In this document: positions 10,399 to 22,218 of the stretch, piece after piece
Numbering within the stretch: the first letter of the stretch is position 1
Layout: each line of letters opens with the position of its first letter
Program-made: the position numbers and the translations under genes
Assembly (NCBI GenBank): GCA_037974665.1
Contig: CM075767.1
Span: 25,879,498 to 25,943,497 of the forward strand
Direction: 5' to 3'
Origin: Ehretia macrophylla
Taxonomy: Eukaryota; Streptophyta; Magnoliopsida; Boraginales; Ehretiaceae
DNA length: 64,000 nucleotides
Notes under the pieces: model-generated
The model's database searches: none
Told to the model about the DNA's origin: nothing
Seen by the model: only the letters and a program-made list of their open reading frames with translations

Positions 10399-10969
10399 TA
10401 CCACTAAGGGAGTAACCCACCACTAAATTATTCTTAAATCTCGAGCAAAAAGCAAGTTGATTCTCTTAGATTTGAATAATATTCATATATAGGTTAGACT
10501 TAGGACCTAACAGTAATTGATTAATATCCGTACTCTACAAAATTTAACCTTTGTTATTTATTTTAATTTGAAATATAGTTATTATAACATTCGATATTAT
10601 TTATTACTCTTAACTTTCTTGTGATGATTATTTTGATCATCATCATTATCATCCTTATCATCATTACCAACAAAATAAGGACTAGTAGTAGAGTGACAAT
10701 AATAAGATCTCGAGTTTTTAATATGTAAAGTAAAAGGTAGTTATAAAATTAACTAAAAATAAAAATAAACAACACAAATTATATACTACTTTACTATTTA
10801 AAATTAATTAAATTTTTGAAATTAACTTGAGTATTAGCATTTCATTTTGACTTATCTTTGGGACAATGAATAATATTTTTTAACATGACTTAATGAGAAC
10901 TTTTCAAAAGAAACATTAGTGAAGAAATGATGCAGAAAGGTTTTTAACATAAATTCTTAAAACCAAATT
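10399..10969. other. TNL intron 1 filler, no gene seen
   Basis: AT-rich sequence with an imperfect ATC/ATT trinucleotide stretch near 10625-10670. No ORF of note, no clear element boundaries. Confidence 0.45.
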
Positions 10970-11225
10970 CCATTGAAGTTATTATAAGTGATCACTTCAT
11001 CTAAACTTTTAGATGAAGTGGTCACTTAACATGGTATCAGAATCTAGGTATCAAAAAGTATTGAGTTTAAAACTCACTGCCACCCATTTAAAAATATTAA
11101 AATTGTTCAAGTTTAAGGCTCAAAACTAATTATGTCTGCACTTGTAGGGGCGTGTTGAATATAATAAATAACATAACAAATCCATCTCTAACAGTTTAAA
11201 TATTTGGATGAGGTAGTACTTAACA
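10970..11225 (+). mobile_element. TRIM-like miniature LTR retrotransposon
   Basis: A short LTR-like unit ends CACTTAACA at 11031 and is followed at once by TGGTATCAGAATC (11032-11044), an initiator-Met tRNA primer-binding site with one change. About 100 bp later a purine stretch (GTAGGGGCG, 11144-11152) precedes a second LTR-like unit that starts TGTTGAATAT (11153) and ends CTTAACA at 11225. The left unit carries a hairpin (about 10988-11025). The left LTR start is degenerate. Confidence 0.55.
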
Positions 11226-11240
11226 GTTAGCTATTCCTTC

Positions 11241-11340
11241 TCCCTTGCCTTACCTTACCAGTAAAAAAGAAGAGTAACTTTATATGCCTCTCCCTTGCCT
11301 TACCTTACTAGTTAAAAAGAAGAGTAACTTTATATGTCAT
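11241..11340. repeat. 50-bp tandem duplication
   Basis: Two near-identical 50-bp copies start at 11241 and 11291 (TCCCTTGCCTTACCTTAC ... AGAAGAGTAACTTTATATG), with only a few differences. It lies in TNL intron 1. Confidence 0.85.
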
Positions 11341-11786
11341 TCCATTGCTTTTATATGATAAGAATTTATATAATGAATATTAATTTTCTTGTGTATATGG
11401 TAAGTAGTTTTTTATATGAAGAGGGTAAATAAGTGAAGGAATGATATACAACAATGTTCTAGAAAGAAAGAAGAAAATTTTTTAGTTAGTCTATACTGAC
11501 CCATCAATTTATCACATATGCGAGAGATTGATCTCGTTTTGAATTGACTGAAGAGTTTTCCGGAGGAAAGACTGCAGATGGAGATTTTATGTGGATCAAA
11601 GGCAGTTAAATGCAATTACCATCACCAACAAATTCAAGAACAGGTAATGCAATAATAACCTTTTAAATTAACTATTCCTAGAATTATATAATTTAAGAAC
11701 TGGGCTAAGAAAAATCGTAAGCAACCAACACAATTACACAAAGCTAATTTTTGTCACCCAAATAAGAAAGGAGTAGTAATATATAC

Positions 11787-12274
11787 CTTCCGCGTATGTC
11801 CTCCCCTACAAGATCAGCTGCTTTTCCCAAAGCTTCTTTCCAAATCTGCACCTTCTCCATATTATCCTTGAAGTTCACCTCATGTTTGGCAAAGGATTCA
11901 GCGAAGCTATTCTTCTGCTTTCGTACATCTGATGGATCCACATTGTAGAAGATGGGTATAATAGTCTGGCCAAACGTGGTCTTGCATTCCATGATCTTCA
12001 CAAGTTCATTCAAGCACCATGTGGATGAAGCATAGTTCTTGGAGAAGACGATGATGGCAAACTTTGACTCGTCAATGGATTTCAATAGTTGGAGTGTAAT
12101 TGATTGACCATTCTCTACATTGTGGTCATCAATGTAAGTTATGATTCCTCTCTGATCAAGAGCTGTATAAAGATGACGAACGAAGGTGTTACGAGTGTCT
12201 TCTCCTCTGAAACTCAGATACACTTCATATTTTCGTGGTGGTGTAAATGGGGAATAACCAGCGGAAGATTTCAT
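11787..12274 (-). CDS. TNL exon 1, intact TIR domain
   Basis: ATG at 12274-12272. The 162 complete codons include YEVYLSFRGEDTRNTF (TIR box 1), the αA/βB region IITYIDDHNVENGQS, FAIIVFSKNYASSTWCLNEL (with the Glu corresponding to the TIR NADase catalytic residue) and IPIFYNVDPSDVRKQ, with no stop or frameshift. A donor (AAG|GTATAT) follows at 11786. If the intron is retained, translation continues 14 codons and stops at 11744, giving a 176-aa TIR-only protein. TIR domains cleave NAD+ in immune signalling; whether this one is expressed cannot be seen here. Confidence 0.9.
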
Positions 12275-12766
12275 TTGGAAAAGATGGAACTTTGGTTTTG
12301 TTTTGGATATTATGTGATATTAATATGTACTAAGAATTATAAATTTAAAATCAGTTGGTGTTAAGCGAAATAACCTAAGATAGGCCACACGTGAAAAAGC
12401 AAGCACACATGGTGGATTAAACAAGCATGGTACACTCACAGAGTATGAACAAATTAACCGGACTAAGAGTCTAATTGTGGTACTATATTAAGAATCATAA
12501 GATTTTATTTTAAAATTAATTGGTCGTAAAATAAGTGTAAATTCTAAGATGCAGGCTCTCTGGAATCTGAGTAATAGTGAAATCTCCAAGAGGTTGATAT
12601 ACGTAAAGCTACCAGATGTTGTCTCTTTTTATCATAGATGGAAGTTAACAGATTGCTTGTCACGATTACCTTTTACCATGTGCTTGAATAATTCAGCTTA
12701 GCTTGGACTTGCATAAATATATTGGAATTCTCGGTTATCAAAAACAAAAAGAATCCACAACACTGA
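12275..12766. promoter_or_regulatory. Upstream region of the TNL, no motif firmly identified
   Basis: This AT-rich stretch would contain the promoter of the minus-strand TNL. I see no convincing TATA box at a fixed distance and no other gene. Confidence 0.3.
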
Positions 12767-12982
12767 CTACTCAATAATCTCCTTAAGGTTCATTTGGTTA
12801 CAAATTTTCTTATTCAGCTGATTATTTCGAAACTTTTTCCCTGTTAAAAGCTTGCAACGGACTTCATCATTGATCCTGTTGTAGATTTGTTCCTCATTCT
12901 CGAAGACGTTGTAGAAAATTCTGGCATTCCGTTCTCTCCAAAAGTGATAAACACAAGAACACAACATAATCTTAAGAACCAT
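12767..12982 (-). pseudogene. LINE (L1-type) ORF2 C-terminal scrap
   Basis: The 71-codon reading contains CVYHFWRERNARIF, the hallmark WxERNxRxF block of the zf-RVT region at the C-terminus of plant LINE ORF2 proteins, followed by a basic tail. No reverse transcriptase is attached, so this is a 5'-truncated remnant, as is usual for LINEs. Confidence 0.65.
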
Positions 12983-13624
12983 ACAGTAGGGTAGGACAAG
13001 AGTAAGAAAACATGTATGTTACCTTTGAAAACTGATAATAGTTAGTGGAAAATATTACATCAATTCGAACTAATAAATTTACCTTTCACATAATGTGCAA
13101 GACTCGCATATATGTATTCTACCATTGTGAGAGGATTTAGGATAAATGTAATAATTTTTCATCATTAGAGGAGAATTTTTTTCATCATTCACTATAAAAA
13201 AAAAACTGTTAAAAATAACGATTCATCTCCATTCCATCGTAAACATACGACGAGAATGAGACGCAATTTAATAATGACAAGAAGAAGACGGTTTGGATTG
13301 TAATGCACATTACTTTTAGTAGGGTCTATACGCTTTTTCTAGGCCTCACACAATCATTTTGAATGTTTGTGAAAAGTTTTCCTAATCTCCACATGAAAAG
13401 CTCAAAATGGATGAAGCTTGGCTAGATTACTGTTCATGACAATGCTCAAGTTTTTTCGCAGGGTTATCACAACGGGCTTATTAAGGAGATGATTGCATCA
13501 AATAAAAAGATTTGGAATGGATTTTTGGTATGATTCAAATCTTATCTTTAATATATGTTTATTATGGTATTTTATTTTTCTGAAATTAGATATTGTAAAT
13601 TCTAACATACTATTCATGACATGC
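12983..13624. other. Intergenic stretch with a possible CACTA-like end
   Basis: CACTATAAAAAAAAAACTG (about 13190) followed by ACGATTCATCTCC and CATACGACGAGAATGAGACG resembles a decayed CACTA terminus with subterminal repeats, but no partner end is found. The remainder up to the copia LTR is unassigned. Confidence 0.3.
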
Positions 13625-14028
13625 TGTAGGAATTAAATACACAATATATGTATCCAATATAATTCCATAAAACATACTTACCTCATAGTGGCAGCGAAAG
13701 GATTGTAGGAAAAAATCATGTTGGTTCCACCGTTAAATTACTACGAATCGGAACCCAAACCACGAGGGAGTGGATTAATTGTCACAACTTAAGAGCCCTC
13801 TTTGATATGATTGGTTTACACATAATAAATTGGCAGAGAGAGTTTGGGAGAGAGAAGAGAGAAAGAGAACATAAAACTGTTCTTCTGTATCTAACGTCTA
13901 AAGAAAAAGACGTTTCTTTTTCTTTTTAATTAGTTATGGGAATAACTTTCCATAACTTCTATTGACCCATACAAAATAGGTCGGGCCGGGTCAACCCATA
14001 TTGGGCGACTCGATCCCAAAATCCAACA
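13625..14028 (-). repeat. Copia A 3' LTR
   Basis: 404 bp, TG...CA ends, paired with the copy at 20409-20812. Adjacent internal TCTCCCACTAG is the complement of a polypurine tract, marking this as the 3' LTR of a minus-strand element. Confidence 0.9.
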
Positions 14029-15339
14029 TCTCCCACTAGCACAAGATGGGTAGACCCATATCTACCACTATCTCTCTCTATGACCTTGTCGGGAACCACC
14101 ATCAAATTCATACGGGCAAATAAGTTGTGCGACCCGCGAGCACACAACAAGTGGAAGCTCAGACCATGCACCTGTTAGGGATGACATAGGAGCTACAGTC
14201 TTCAACGGAAGAAAATGTCTCATTGTACCCTAGACCAGTTTAAGTTCACATCAATCAACACACACCTTATCCCTCGTAGGCTATGTTTGACCTTTAAATC
14301 TCAAACATGTATTCATAGTTATGTTCAATCACTAAGATTGTATAACTGGTCGACCAATGAACACATGCGGGCCCAGATGCGAACAGCCTTCCCTTCACTC
14401 AATATCCTTCTAAGTCAAGTCAACCGCTTTCCTGGACATGTCCCATATGATCGAATCTAACGTGATCTTTAGGCAACATACCAAAGTAGCTAACATTGAA
14501 CTTGACCTATTAAAATATGAGCGTAGGTCACTAAGGGTATCCCAAAGAAACATTTATTGCTTCAAGGACTCACACAGTGGTGAAGCAGGGATCCATTCAC
14601 CCACTTTCTTTTACGGTCGCAAAGCACACATGGTATGAAACATGTGTTATAGTGTGATTTCCCTTACAAGAGGCGTATGTCTTTACCTAAATCAAACACC
14701 GTACAGATCTTGGTCTAGTTATCACTCATAAACTAACCTGAATCCTTGAACTTAATACACTTAGAAATCAAGGTTTCAAATCTGGCTACAAACAGGTTAT
14801 ATGGACCGTGAGAATCCATATCGACCTCATGTCAGTCTTTAATTGTAACATATACAATTAAGAGGTCTCATCTTAATTTTGTTACAGAAACTAATTCCAA
14901 ACCAATACTTAAAGTGACGTATCTTATATGAGTATAGTATTTCCCGAAAAATACTAACCAACTCAAATCGTCTCATCTCTGCATGCTCTCACTGCACCAG
15001 AGGCGATTGCCCGTGTGAGAGAGCCAATCTCATCAACCTGTCGACATTTTTTCCGATGGCAATATGTGCTAGTATAGTCATACTCAATTTCTTCAAAGCT
15101 TATTACAAAGATAAGGTACTAAGAAAACATATGAAGAAAATTTGTTCACTAAGAACTGGCATCAAGTATTCACCACTATGAGTACATTAGTAATTGCATA
15201 TTACTTTACTAAACATCAATATCAAATCCTATGCAACCCTAGAGATTCTACTGCAAAAAATGTATATCTCTGGAGATGGGCTTATGAAGGAGGTCACTGT
15301 CATCTCATGCGTAAGTGAGTGATCCACAGTCGCTTCTTT

Positions 15340-16160
15340 TTATGACACAAAGTCATACTTAACGTCTATGTACCATATCCTATCATGAAATTTAGGATAT
15401 TTAGCATAGGCGACAGATAATTAGTGGACACAATAGATCGTCATTGCCCGTCTAGCAACTGACTCATCTCAAGTCCATCATAATCTCTCGAGCCATACTG
15501 CCTTTTGCATAGTTGCTGAGCATGCCACACAACTCAATTTCATAGTTCCACAATACTATGCATTTTTGCTTCTTGCTACTCCACGAATTAGTGCCAATAA
15601 TCAGCAAGAAAACATGTACGAAGAGGTATCTTATCGCTTATTTGGGTCGATATCCAACAAAGATCAGCACTTCAACGGCATAGGCAAAACTAAATTGCCC
15701 TTTAATACCTCACGATCCTTTTGACAATGATGCAATGAACTCATCAAAGCTTTGATTGATAACACTTTACCAATCTCATGACAAGATCAAATATCTAGCC
15801 ACGTATACACCACAATATATACTAGGTCTCTATGGTGCTTGAATAGGAAACATTTTTATCTCATCAATCTATTCTGGCATTTAGGGATATAATCCCTTAG
15901 CTTAGGCTTTCACCTCTAACTACAAAAGTATATAAAGGTTTGTAGACTTATATGTAGAGTCATTCAAGAACATTCTTGATTCATGACTCTTGCTACACAA
16001 CAAGAATCTTTAGATCGACCCCTCTAGATCTTGACTCTAAACATATAAACTATTCTACCATTATCCTTCATCCACAAAGTTGAGGACAACCACTTACTAA
16101 TAGTGATTATATACTCTTTGTCATTTCTGACCAACAATATGTCATCCATCTAGAGAGATA
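15340..16160 (-). pseudogene. Copia A reverse transcriptase/RNase H relic
   Basis: Minus-strand translation in shifting frames gives MDDILLVRNDKEYI (YVDD-motif region of reverse transcriptase, first residue changed) near 16150-16085, then near 15560-15450 SCVACSATMQKAVWLERL (RNase H block) and near 15380 HIDVKYDFVS (the usual HIxVKYHFVR). Many stops and frameshifts lie between. Confidence 0.7.
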
Positions 16161-19100
16161 GAATCACATATCTACTCCCAGATCAAGTGACATGTACAAA
16201 ATATCTTCTTGAACCATTTGAAGACCATACAAAATGAATTCTTCATGCATTTCTCCACAAAGAAATGTCATCTTATCATCCACCAGATGTAAGTTAAGGT
16301 TCAACTAAATGACATGGCCAGAAATTGGTGAACAGATGTAATCCTCACAACGAAAGAAGGTTTGCTCATAAGCATTACCCTCTAATTGGATTACAGCTTT
16401 TAGCCCCTAGCGAGCTTAATATCTTATATTGAACACAATTGTTTTTCCATTGCTTTCATCCAACTTCTCACCATCATATTAACTAGTAATCTTAAGAAAA
16501 ACTTATTTTCACAATCGCCCGACAATGAAACAAATTCATATTGATCATGAAACGAGTTCTAGTTGACCATACCGGTATTACTGTTGCAAGTGAACATGAT
16601 CCCCAAACCGGTTAATGAAGCAAACTCACATTGATCGCGAGATAAACTCATCTATGAAACAAATTCATAGTGCTATATGAAACAAATTCATATTGATCAA
16701 CCAGTATTTATCTCCCACTTGGATCAGTGAACGAAAACAAGTTCTCTAGTCCTACTGAAAGATTGTGAGAAATAGGACCATTAGGAGTCTTCAATTCCAA
16801 TAACTGAGTCTCCTACTAGGAAATTCTTTGTCCAAGAATGTTGAGTTTAGACACACTCCTACTATTTGTTCATCAATGAATATTCCATTTTGGAGAGTTC
16901 AATGTACCAAATAGAAATGTTTCATTTCCTTTCAGTTTCAGTTTCTCATGCTTATGAGAAATATTATGAACAAAGTAGCCAACTCCTAAAGTTATAAGTC
17001 ATTGTGGACTGGTTTACTATTCGTCCATGACTTATAGGGTCTTGAAATGTCTAATTATAAGGGCACTTGGTTAAGTATATGTATTAGAATTGCGTATTCT
17101 TAACACAAAATTGAGAAATTCATATGACACATCATATACATAACCAATCCAATGAGGTTTTATTCCTTTTTCTACAACATCTCATTGTTGCAAAGTTCTA
17201 GGAATAGTTAGCTCTCGTGTTATACCTCTTTCATTACAAGACTTTGAACTAATCAAATATATATACTTGACCACAGTCAGTTATCGATTTCATTTTCTAT
17301 CTCATGGATTCTCACAAGTTTAAAATTACTTCCAAAGTAAATAAAAGCTTTGGACTTGTGAGAAAACAGAAAGGACATGCTCACAACTAATGAAATCGTT
17401 AGTAATGAAATATTAGGCCTTTTGTCATGCCCTAACATTCTTTGAACCAAGAAATTTCGGGATTAATTAATTGCAATGGAAAACTAGCTCGCAAACTTAT
17501 ATATTTATTGTGGTGTTATCGACTAGGCAAATTTCACACAGAGGCAGGTAGAATTGCGCTAATCACAGTCTCAAAAGACATTTTCTTGTGAGTCTGTTCA
17601 TTATATTTCGCCCGATTATGCCTAGGTTGCTATGCTACAGATCTCAAAGATATAGCATAAATAACACAACAGTTTTGATGTTCAGCGCATAGAACAAGGA
17701 AACTATGCACAATGTATCCAGATTTATGATGAGTTGTTCCTAACAATTCAACTTAGTACTTATAAAGTATAAGACCTAATCGTAAAGGAATTTTAACGCA
17801 CAAGCCAAGTTGACTTGAAAAACCGGAGCTTCTAGCACATTGTGGAAAAATATAGAGTTTGACCAACACATAATGGTACTTATCAAGTGTCAATGCCCTT
17901 GACTTCAACTCTTGAGTTATTACAAAAATAATCATATTTTGATCTAAAATCAAATGGTATCCCACAAAAGCTCATACGTTTTTAGTCATGAGGACAAACG
18001 TTTGATCTTCAGCTTAGGGCGATCCCGAGCTTAGTGATCCTTTTGTGACAATTGTAGTACATAGCTATCACAATGTTAAATTGCAATTGCCACATATACA
18101 TCTGTCCTCTATGGTTTTCTCAATGGTATTGCCCTTTTTTACTTGGACCCACATGATCCTTGCTTATTGGTCTTGGCTACATAAGCTTGACCAGCCGCCT
18201 TTCTGGCTAAAAGGCATTCTACACCACCTCCAATTGACACTTAACATTTGGAATGTGTTAACATTTCCTTTTCGTGTCAAGATAACAATCATGTGCACTT
18301 AGCTCAGATGGTAAGGATATGATAACAACATACGTTTGTTGACAATTAATGAGAATGTGGCCAATTGCCTTCAATTCTCATATTATGTTCGACATCTCAG
18401 AAATGCTATGACTCAGTAGCATTGAGACTTTCGCAGCATGTGTCGAACTCAATATAAGTTGACTTAGCTTAAAAATAGAAATTCCACTGAACTTCTCTTT
18501 CAAGCTTTTGAAATCCCTACATCAATAGGTCAAGTTTTGTAACAAGCAATGAGGCATTATGCACGATGCCCAACAACATAATGCGAGCAATGACATTTTT
18601 CCAGCCTGATAGGCCTCTACCTCTTATACTGAGTAGTGTTACACCCACTTGGTTCACTACTATACAACTCAGTGATTCAAGCACCTAGTTGTTCTTCAAG
18701 GATATTCTGAAATTTATGATGCCACTGCAATCATCACCGTTCATTTTTCCTTTGGTGAAGAGCAATAATGATATTTTAGGTTATTACTATTAGTTACCTT
18801 AACATAGACGATTATCAATACTAGCACATATTAAATAATAATTTTGCTAGATCAAGTGTTAAATGTAACTAATAGATACAAGATATAAAATCAGTAGATC
18901 GTAGTACGATCTTCCATCATCTATAAATCAGGTATCTAAAAGGTACAACTAAACTCACCCTAGTAAAATAACATTCCCAAAAACCGAATTACTCAAATTT
19001 ACGTTTTTAGGAAAACTAAGTTCCATATGATAACCACACAGATTAACATGAATAGAACTCCCACTCAGTTAAAGGATTAATAAACTAATTATTAATTCAA

Positions 19101-19191
19101 TGAAATCACAAAGAAATTTGGGCAATTAAATTAAATCACTCATGATTTCATGTCTAAATTGAAATTAATTTAAATTATGTACTTGCTTTGT

Positions 19192-19382
19192 GAGAAATAG
19201 GGGCCAAAAATACAATTATCACAAAGATAATGGCCTTAATTGAGAACATGGGGATAAAAAATGACATTATCACAAAGATAATGGTCTAAAATAGAAACAT
19301 GGGCTCCAAAATAATATTATCACAAAGATAATAGGCGAAAAGAAGAACATGAGGTAATAAACTAAATTACCACTAAGGTAAT
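19192..19382. repeat. ~58-bp tandem repeat, about 3.5 copies
   Basis: Units share ATTATCACAAAGATAATGG and GAACATGGG. Each contains a small TTATC/GATAA hairpin. It lies between the gag relic and the 5' LTR of copia A. Confidence 0.7.
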
Positions 19383-19740
19383 GGGCCAGATCAAAAATAA
19401 TACATAGCTATAGGGCCAAACTATAAATAATATAAAGTTTGGGGTCAAATTGTAAATAATACAAAGTTATAAGGTCAAACTATAAATAATACAAAGTTAA
19501 GAGGTTATACCATAATAACACAAAGTTAAAGGGTCAAACCGTAAATAATACAAAGTTAAGGGGTCAAACCACAAATAATACAAAGTTAAGGGGTCAAACT
19601 GTAAATAACATAAAGTATGGGATCAAACCATAAATAATATAAAGTTATGGGGTCAAAACATAAATAATACAAAGTTATGAGATTAAAACATAAATAATAC
19701 AAAATTATGGAATCAAAAAATAAATAACACAAAGTTATTG
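19383..19740. repeat. ~30-bp minisatellite, about 12 copies
   Basis: The unit is approximately ATAATACAAAGTTAAGGGGT plus CAAACCATAA, repeated in direct orientation with 10-25% divergence between copies. It sits in the 5' leader of copia A next to the 58-bp array. Confidence 0.85.
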
Positions 19741-20408
19741 CCATGTGGCACCACGTTGCTGGCCCTACGTGTCATGTGTCACTGGTGGTTAGTTAAAATT
19801 TATTTTTAATTTTTTTAAAGAAAACTAATTTCAAAAATATAAAATTTGATATTTAATAAAATAAATATTAAAATAATAATATCACCAAATCATGGCCATG
19901 TGGTGGTCCCAGATTGGCCCACTTAGTCCCATGTTCACATTCATATTTAGTCATATTTCATGTTTTTCAACGTACACACACTACACAAAGAACACAACTA
20001 ATCCTAATTTTTTTTAGATTTACAAAAAAATCTTCAAAAACTCATAACTTTTGCATTTTAAGGCCAAATTTAATGATCCATATATGCACGGAAAGCTCTC
20101 GATGAGCCCGTTCCATATATTCCAAAATCACAATTTTTGGAGCATGTTACAGACACAAAAAAGCCCAAAAATAGTCACTAAAATTCTGAAAAATAAATGT
20201 GCGAAACAATTGATTTATGCATTTTTTTGAAGTATAATCACATAGATTATATACTAATGATTAAATAAACAAATTCTCATGATTTTAACATAAATAAAAT
20301 TACTTATACATTAAAATCATCATTCACAATATTCATCACATAAATCGCATAAACCTCATAAATTCGCATAATTTTAACGGAGAGCCAACAATATGACTCT
20401 AATACCAC
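19741..20408. other. Copia A 5' leader, non-coding
   Basis: AT-rich sequence up to the primer-binding site at 20395-20407. No coding signal. Confidence 0.5.
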
Positions 20409-20812
20409 TGTAGGAATTAAATACACAACATATGTATCCAATATAGTTCTATAAAGCATACTTACCTCATAGTGGCAATGGAATGATTGTAAGAAAAAGC
20501 TACGTTGGTTCTACCGTTAATTTATTGTGAATCGGAACCCAAACCACGAGGGAGTGGATTAATTGCCACAACTCAAGAGCCCTCTTTGATATGATTGGTT
20601 TACACATAATAAATTGGCAGAGTGAGTTTGGGAGAGAGAAGAGAGAAAGAGAACAGAAAACTGTTCTTCTGTATCTAACATCTAAAGAAAAAGACGTTTC
20701 TTTTTCTTTTTAATTAATTATGAGAATAACTTTCTATAACTTCTATTGACCCATACAAAATGGGTCAAGACGGGTCAACCCATATTGGGCGACCTGATCC
20801 CAAAATCCAACA
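20409..20812 (-). repeat. Copia A 5' LTR
   Basis: 404 bp, partner of 13625-14028; the adjacent primer-binding site (20395-20407) marks it as the 5' LTR of a minus-strand element. Confidence 0.9.
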
Positions 20813-20898
20813 CATATTATTGAAGTAATTCAGTTACTTGTTCAAGCTTCCAAGAACATGTTCCGTTTATTGGCAAATTTAATCCCTGGTGTTTCTAA

Positions 20899-21233
20899 GG
20901 ACATCCTCAATGGAGTCTTCAAATACAAAACTTTTTTAATTTGGGTATTTTTAGAGACTCAATGGCTAAAAAAACAACATTAATGATCCAAATATATGTG
21001 GGGTCTATCACTTTTGGCTTAAAAAATGTCAAAATAGAGACCCAGTCTCCATTTTCTTTCATAAATTTGTTAAAGAAAATGGAGACTGAGTCTCTATTTT
21101 GGCATCTTTTAAGCCAAAAGTGATGAACGCCACGTACTTTTGCCATGAATAGTGTTATTTTTAGAGACCGAAATCTCTAAAAACATCTAAATTAGAAAAG
21201 TTTTAAATTTTTGAGACTCCATTAAAGATAGCC
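20899..21233. mobile_element. PIF/Harbinger-like foldback MITE (TAA TSD)
   Basis: The termini GGACATCCTCAATGGAGTCT and the complement of GAGACTCCATTAAAGATAGCC pair, and the arms stay complementary almost to the centre (GAAAATGGAGACTGAGTCTC region). TAA flanks both ends (20896-20898 and 21234-21236); a 3-bp TWA duplication is the PIF/Harbinger signature. Its ends match those of the 1.8-kb element at 40633-42434. Confidence 0.85.
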
Positions 21234-21236
21234 TAA

Positions 21237-21441
21237 GGGGGTCTAGAGATCTCACTTTGCACCTGATGAGTTTCAAAACTCTCTGTTTTTAACTTCTAAA
21301 AAAATACTCCTACGATTTTTTAAATTTGTTCTCAAGCATATAGAGAAGTCTTAAAGAAAAACTTCTTCAAACTTGAGGATGCAAAGAAAAGAAAAAGAGT
21401 AAAAAAAAAAAAAAAAAGAACATAGTTGGTAAACCAATTAA
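21237..21441. other. Spacer, no gene
   Basis: It includes a poly-A tract near 21400-21416 and no coding signal. Confidence 0.45.
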
Positions 21442-22215
21442 AGCTCCGTTTTTGTTTGCCGTAAATTAATTTGTTGGTTTTTGGATGTCATAATGAAAAT
21501 TAATAATTAAAATTATTAATTTATTAAAATTTTAAAATTATTATTTTAGCAATTTATTATTATAAATAACAAAATTTATAATTAATAAATAATAATTAGC
21601 ATATAATATTTTATTAATAATTAATTATTTATTTATTTTATTAATCATTATTTATTTTTAAAATAATTAATTTAACAAAATTAATTGAATAATTAATTAA
21701 TAGTTAATAAAATTACTAATTAATAAATAAAAAAATTTAAGTTAATTAAATAATTAATTACTTGTTAATTAGTTAATTAATCATTGTTAACTAATATTAA
21801 TTTATTAAATTATTAATTTAAAATGAAATTAGTTAATTACTAGTTATTAATTATTTTATTAAAGAAACTATTTTCTTATTAATAATTATAATTTTATTTA
21901 GTATTAGTTTATTGAATTAATTATTTATTGAATTAAAATTAATTAATCAATGTTATTTAATTAATTAATTACAATTAATTAAAAATGTGATGGGATGGAA
22001 TGGGGTAGGGATAGGTGAAGGTGAGGTGGAGTGTGAGTGTAAAATATTTTCTTCTTCCAAAGGAGATTAATATATTTTTTACTCTTTTTAACTAAATATT
22101 TTCTTTTGATCAAAAAATATTTTTTGATTAACCATTCTAAACTCTAAAATCTAAACATCGAAAAATTAGAAAAATATTTTTTAAGAAAATATTTTTATGG
22201 CAAACAAACGGAGCC
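21442..22215. mobile_element. Second PIF/Harbinger-like element (TAA TSD), AT-only core
   Basis: The left end is AGCTCCGTTTTTGTTTGCCG and the right end is the complement of GGCTCCGTTTGTTTGCCATA. TAA flanks at 21439-21441 and 22216-22218. About 500 bp of the core (21480-21985) is almost pure A/T built from AATTAATTA and TTATTAATT words. No coding capacity. Confidence 0.75.
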
Positions 22216-22218
22216 TAA

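Larger units (their letters stand above)
54..12274 (-). pseudogene. TIR-NB-LRR (TNL) disease-resistance pseudogene, whole locus
   Basis: Minus-strand pieces in the canonical TNL order and spacing: TIR (12274-11787), NB-ARC (6558-5471), LRR (4485 to about 3023) and C-JID (about 515-54), ending at a natural stop (TAA, 54-56). Intact TNLs are intracellular immune receptors that sense pathogen effectors through the LRR and C-JID and signal through TIR NADase activity. Splice sites are still recognisable: donor at 11786/11785, acceptor just before 6558, donor at 5470/5469, acceptor just before 4485; joining exons 1 and 2 there keeps the reading frame. The locus is disabled by frameshifts in the P-loop and near kinase-2, a nonsense codon, a 16-bp duplication, stops in the LRR and a transposon in an exon. 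Intron 1 is about 5.2 kb because of inserted elements. The family call is firm; the specific resistance gene cannot be named. Confidence 0.93.
13625..20812 (-). mobile_element. Ty1/copia element A, old and decayed
   Basis: Two direct 404-bp LTRs (13625-14028 and 20409-20812) begin TGTAGGAATT and end ATCCAACA on the plus strand. By eye they differ at about 32 positions (roughly 92% identical), mostly transitions. The primer site (20395-20407, complement of TGGTATTAGAGTC) lies beside the right LTR and a purine tract complement (TCTCCCACTAG) beside the left, so the element reads on the minus strand. Remnants in order: gag zinc knuckle near 18015-18060, reverse transcriptase MDDILLVRND near 16130, RNase H near 15340-15660. 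Flanking 5-mers CATGC and CATAT match only partly. No intact ORF remains. Confidence 0.9.

Noticed and set aside
12104..12364. Plus-strand 86-aa ORF
   Set aside because: Antisense shadow of the intact TIR exon.
14215..18302. Small plus-strand ORFs in copia A
   Set aside because: The true coding direction is minus (YVDD, RNase H and zinc-knuckle remnants); these are shadows.
19383..19740. Regular ~30-bp direct repeats resembling a CRISPR array
   Set aside because: There are no unique spacers between repeats, the units abut directly, and the context is a plant retrotransposon leader.
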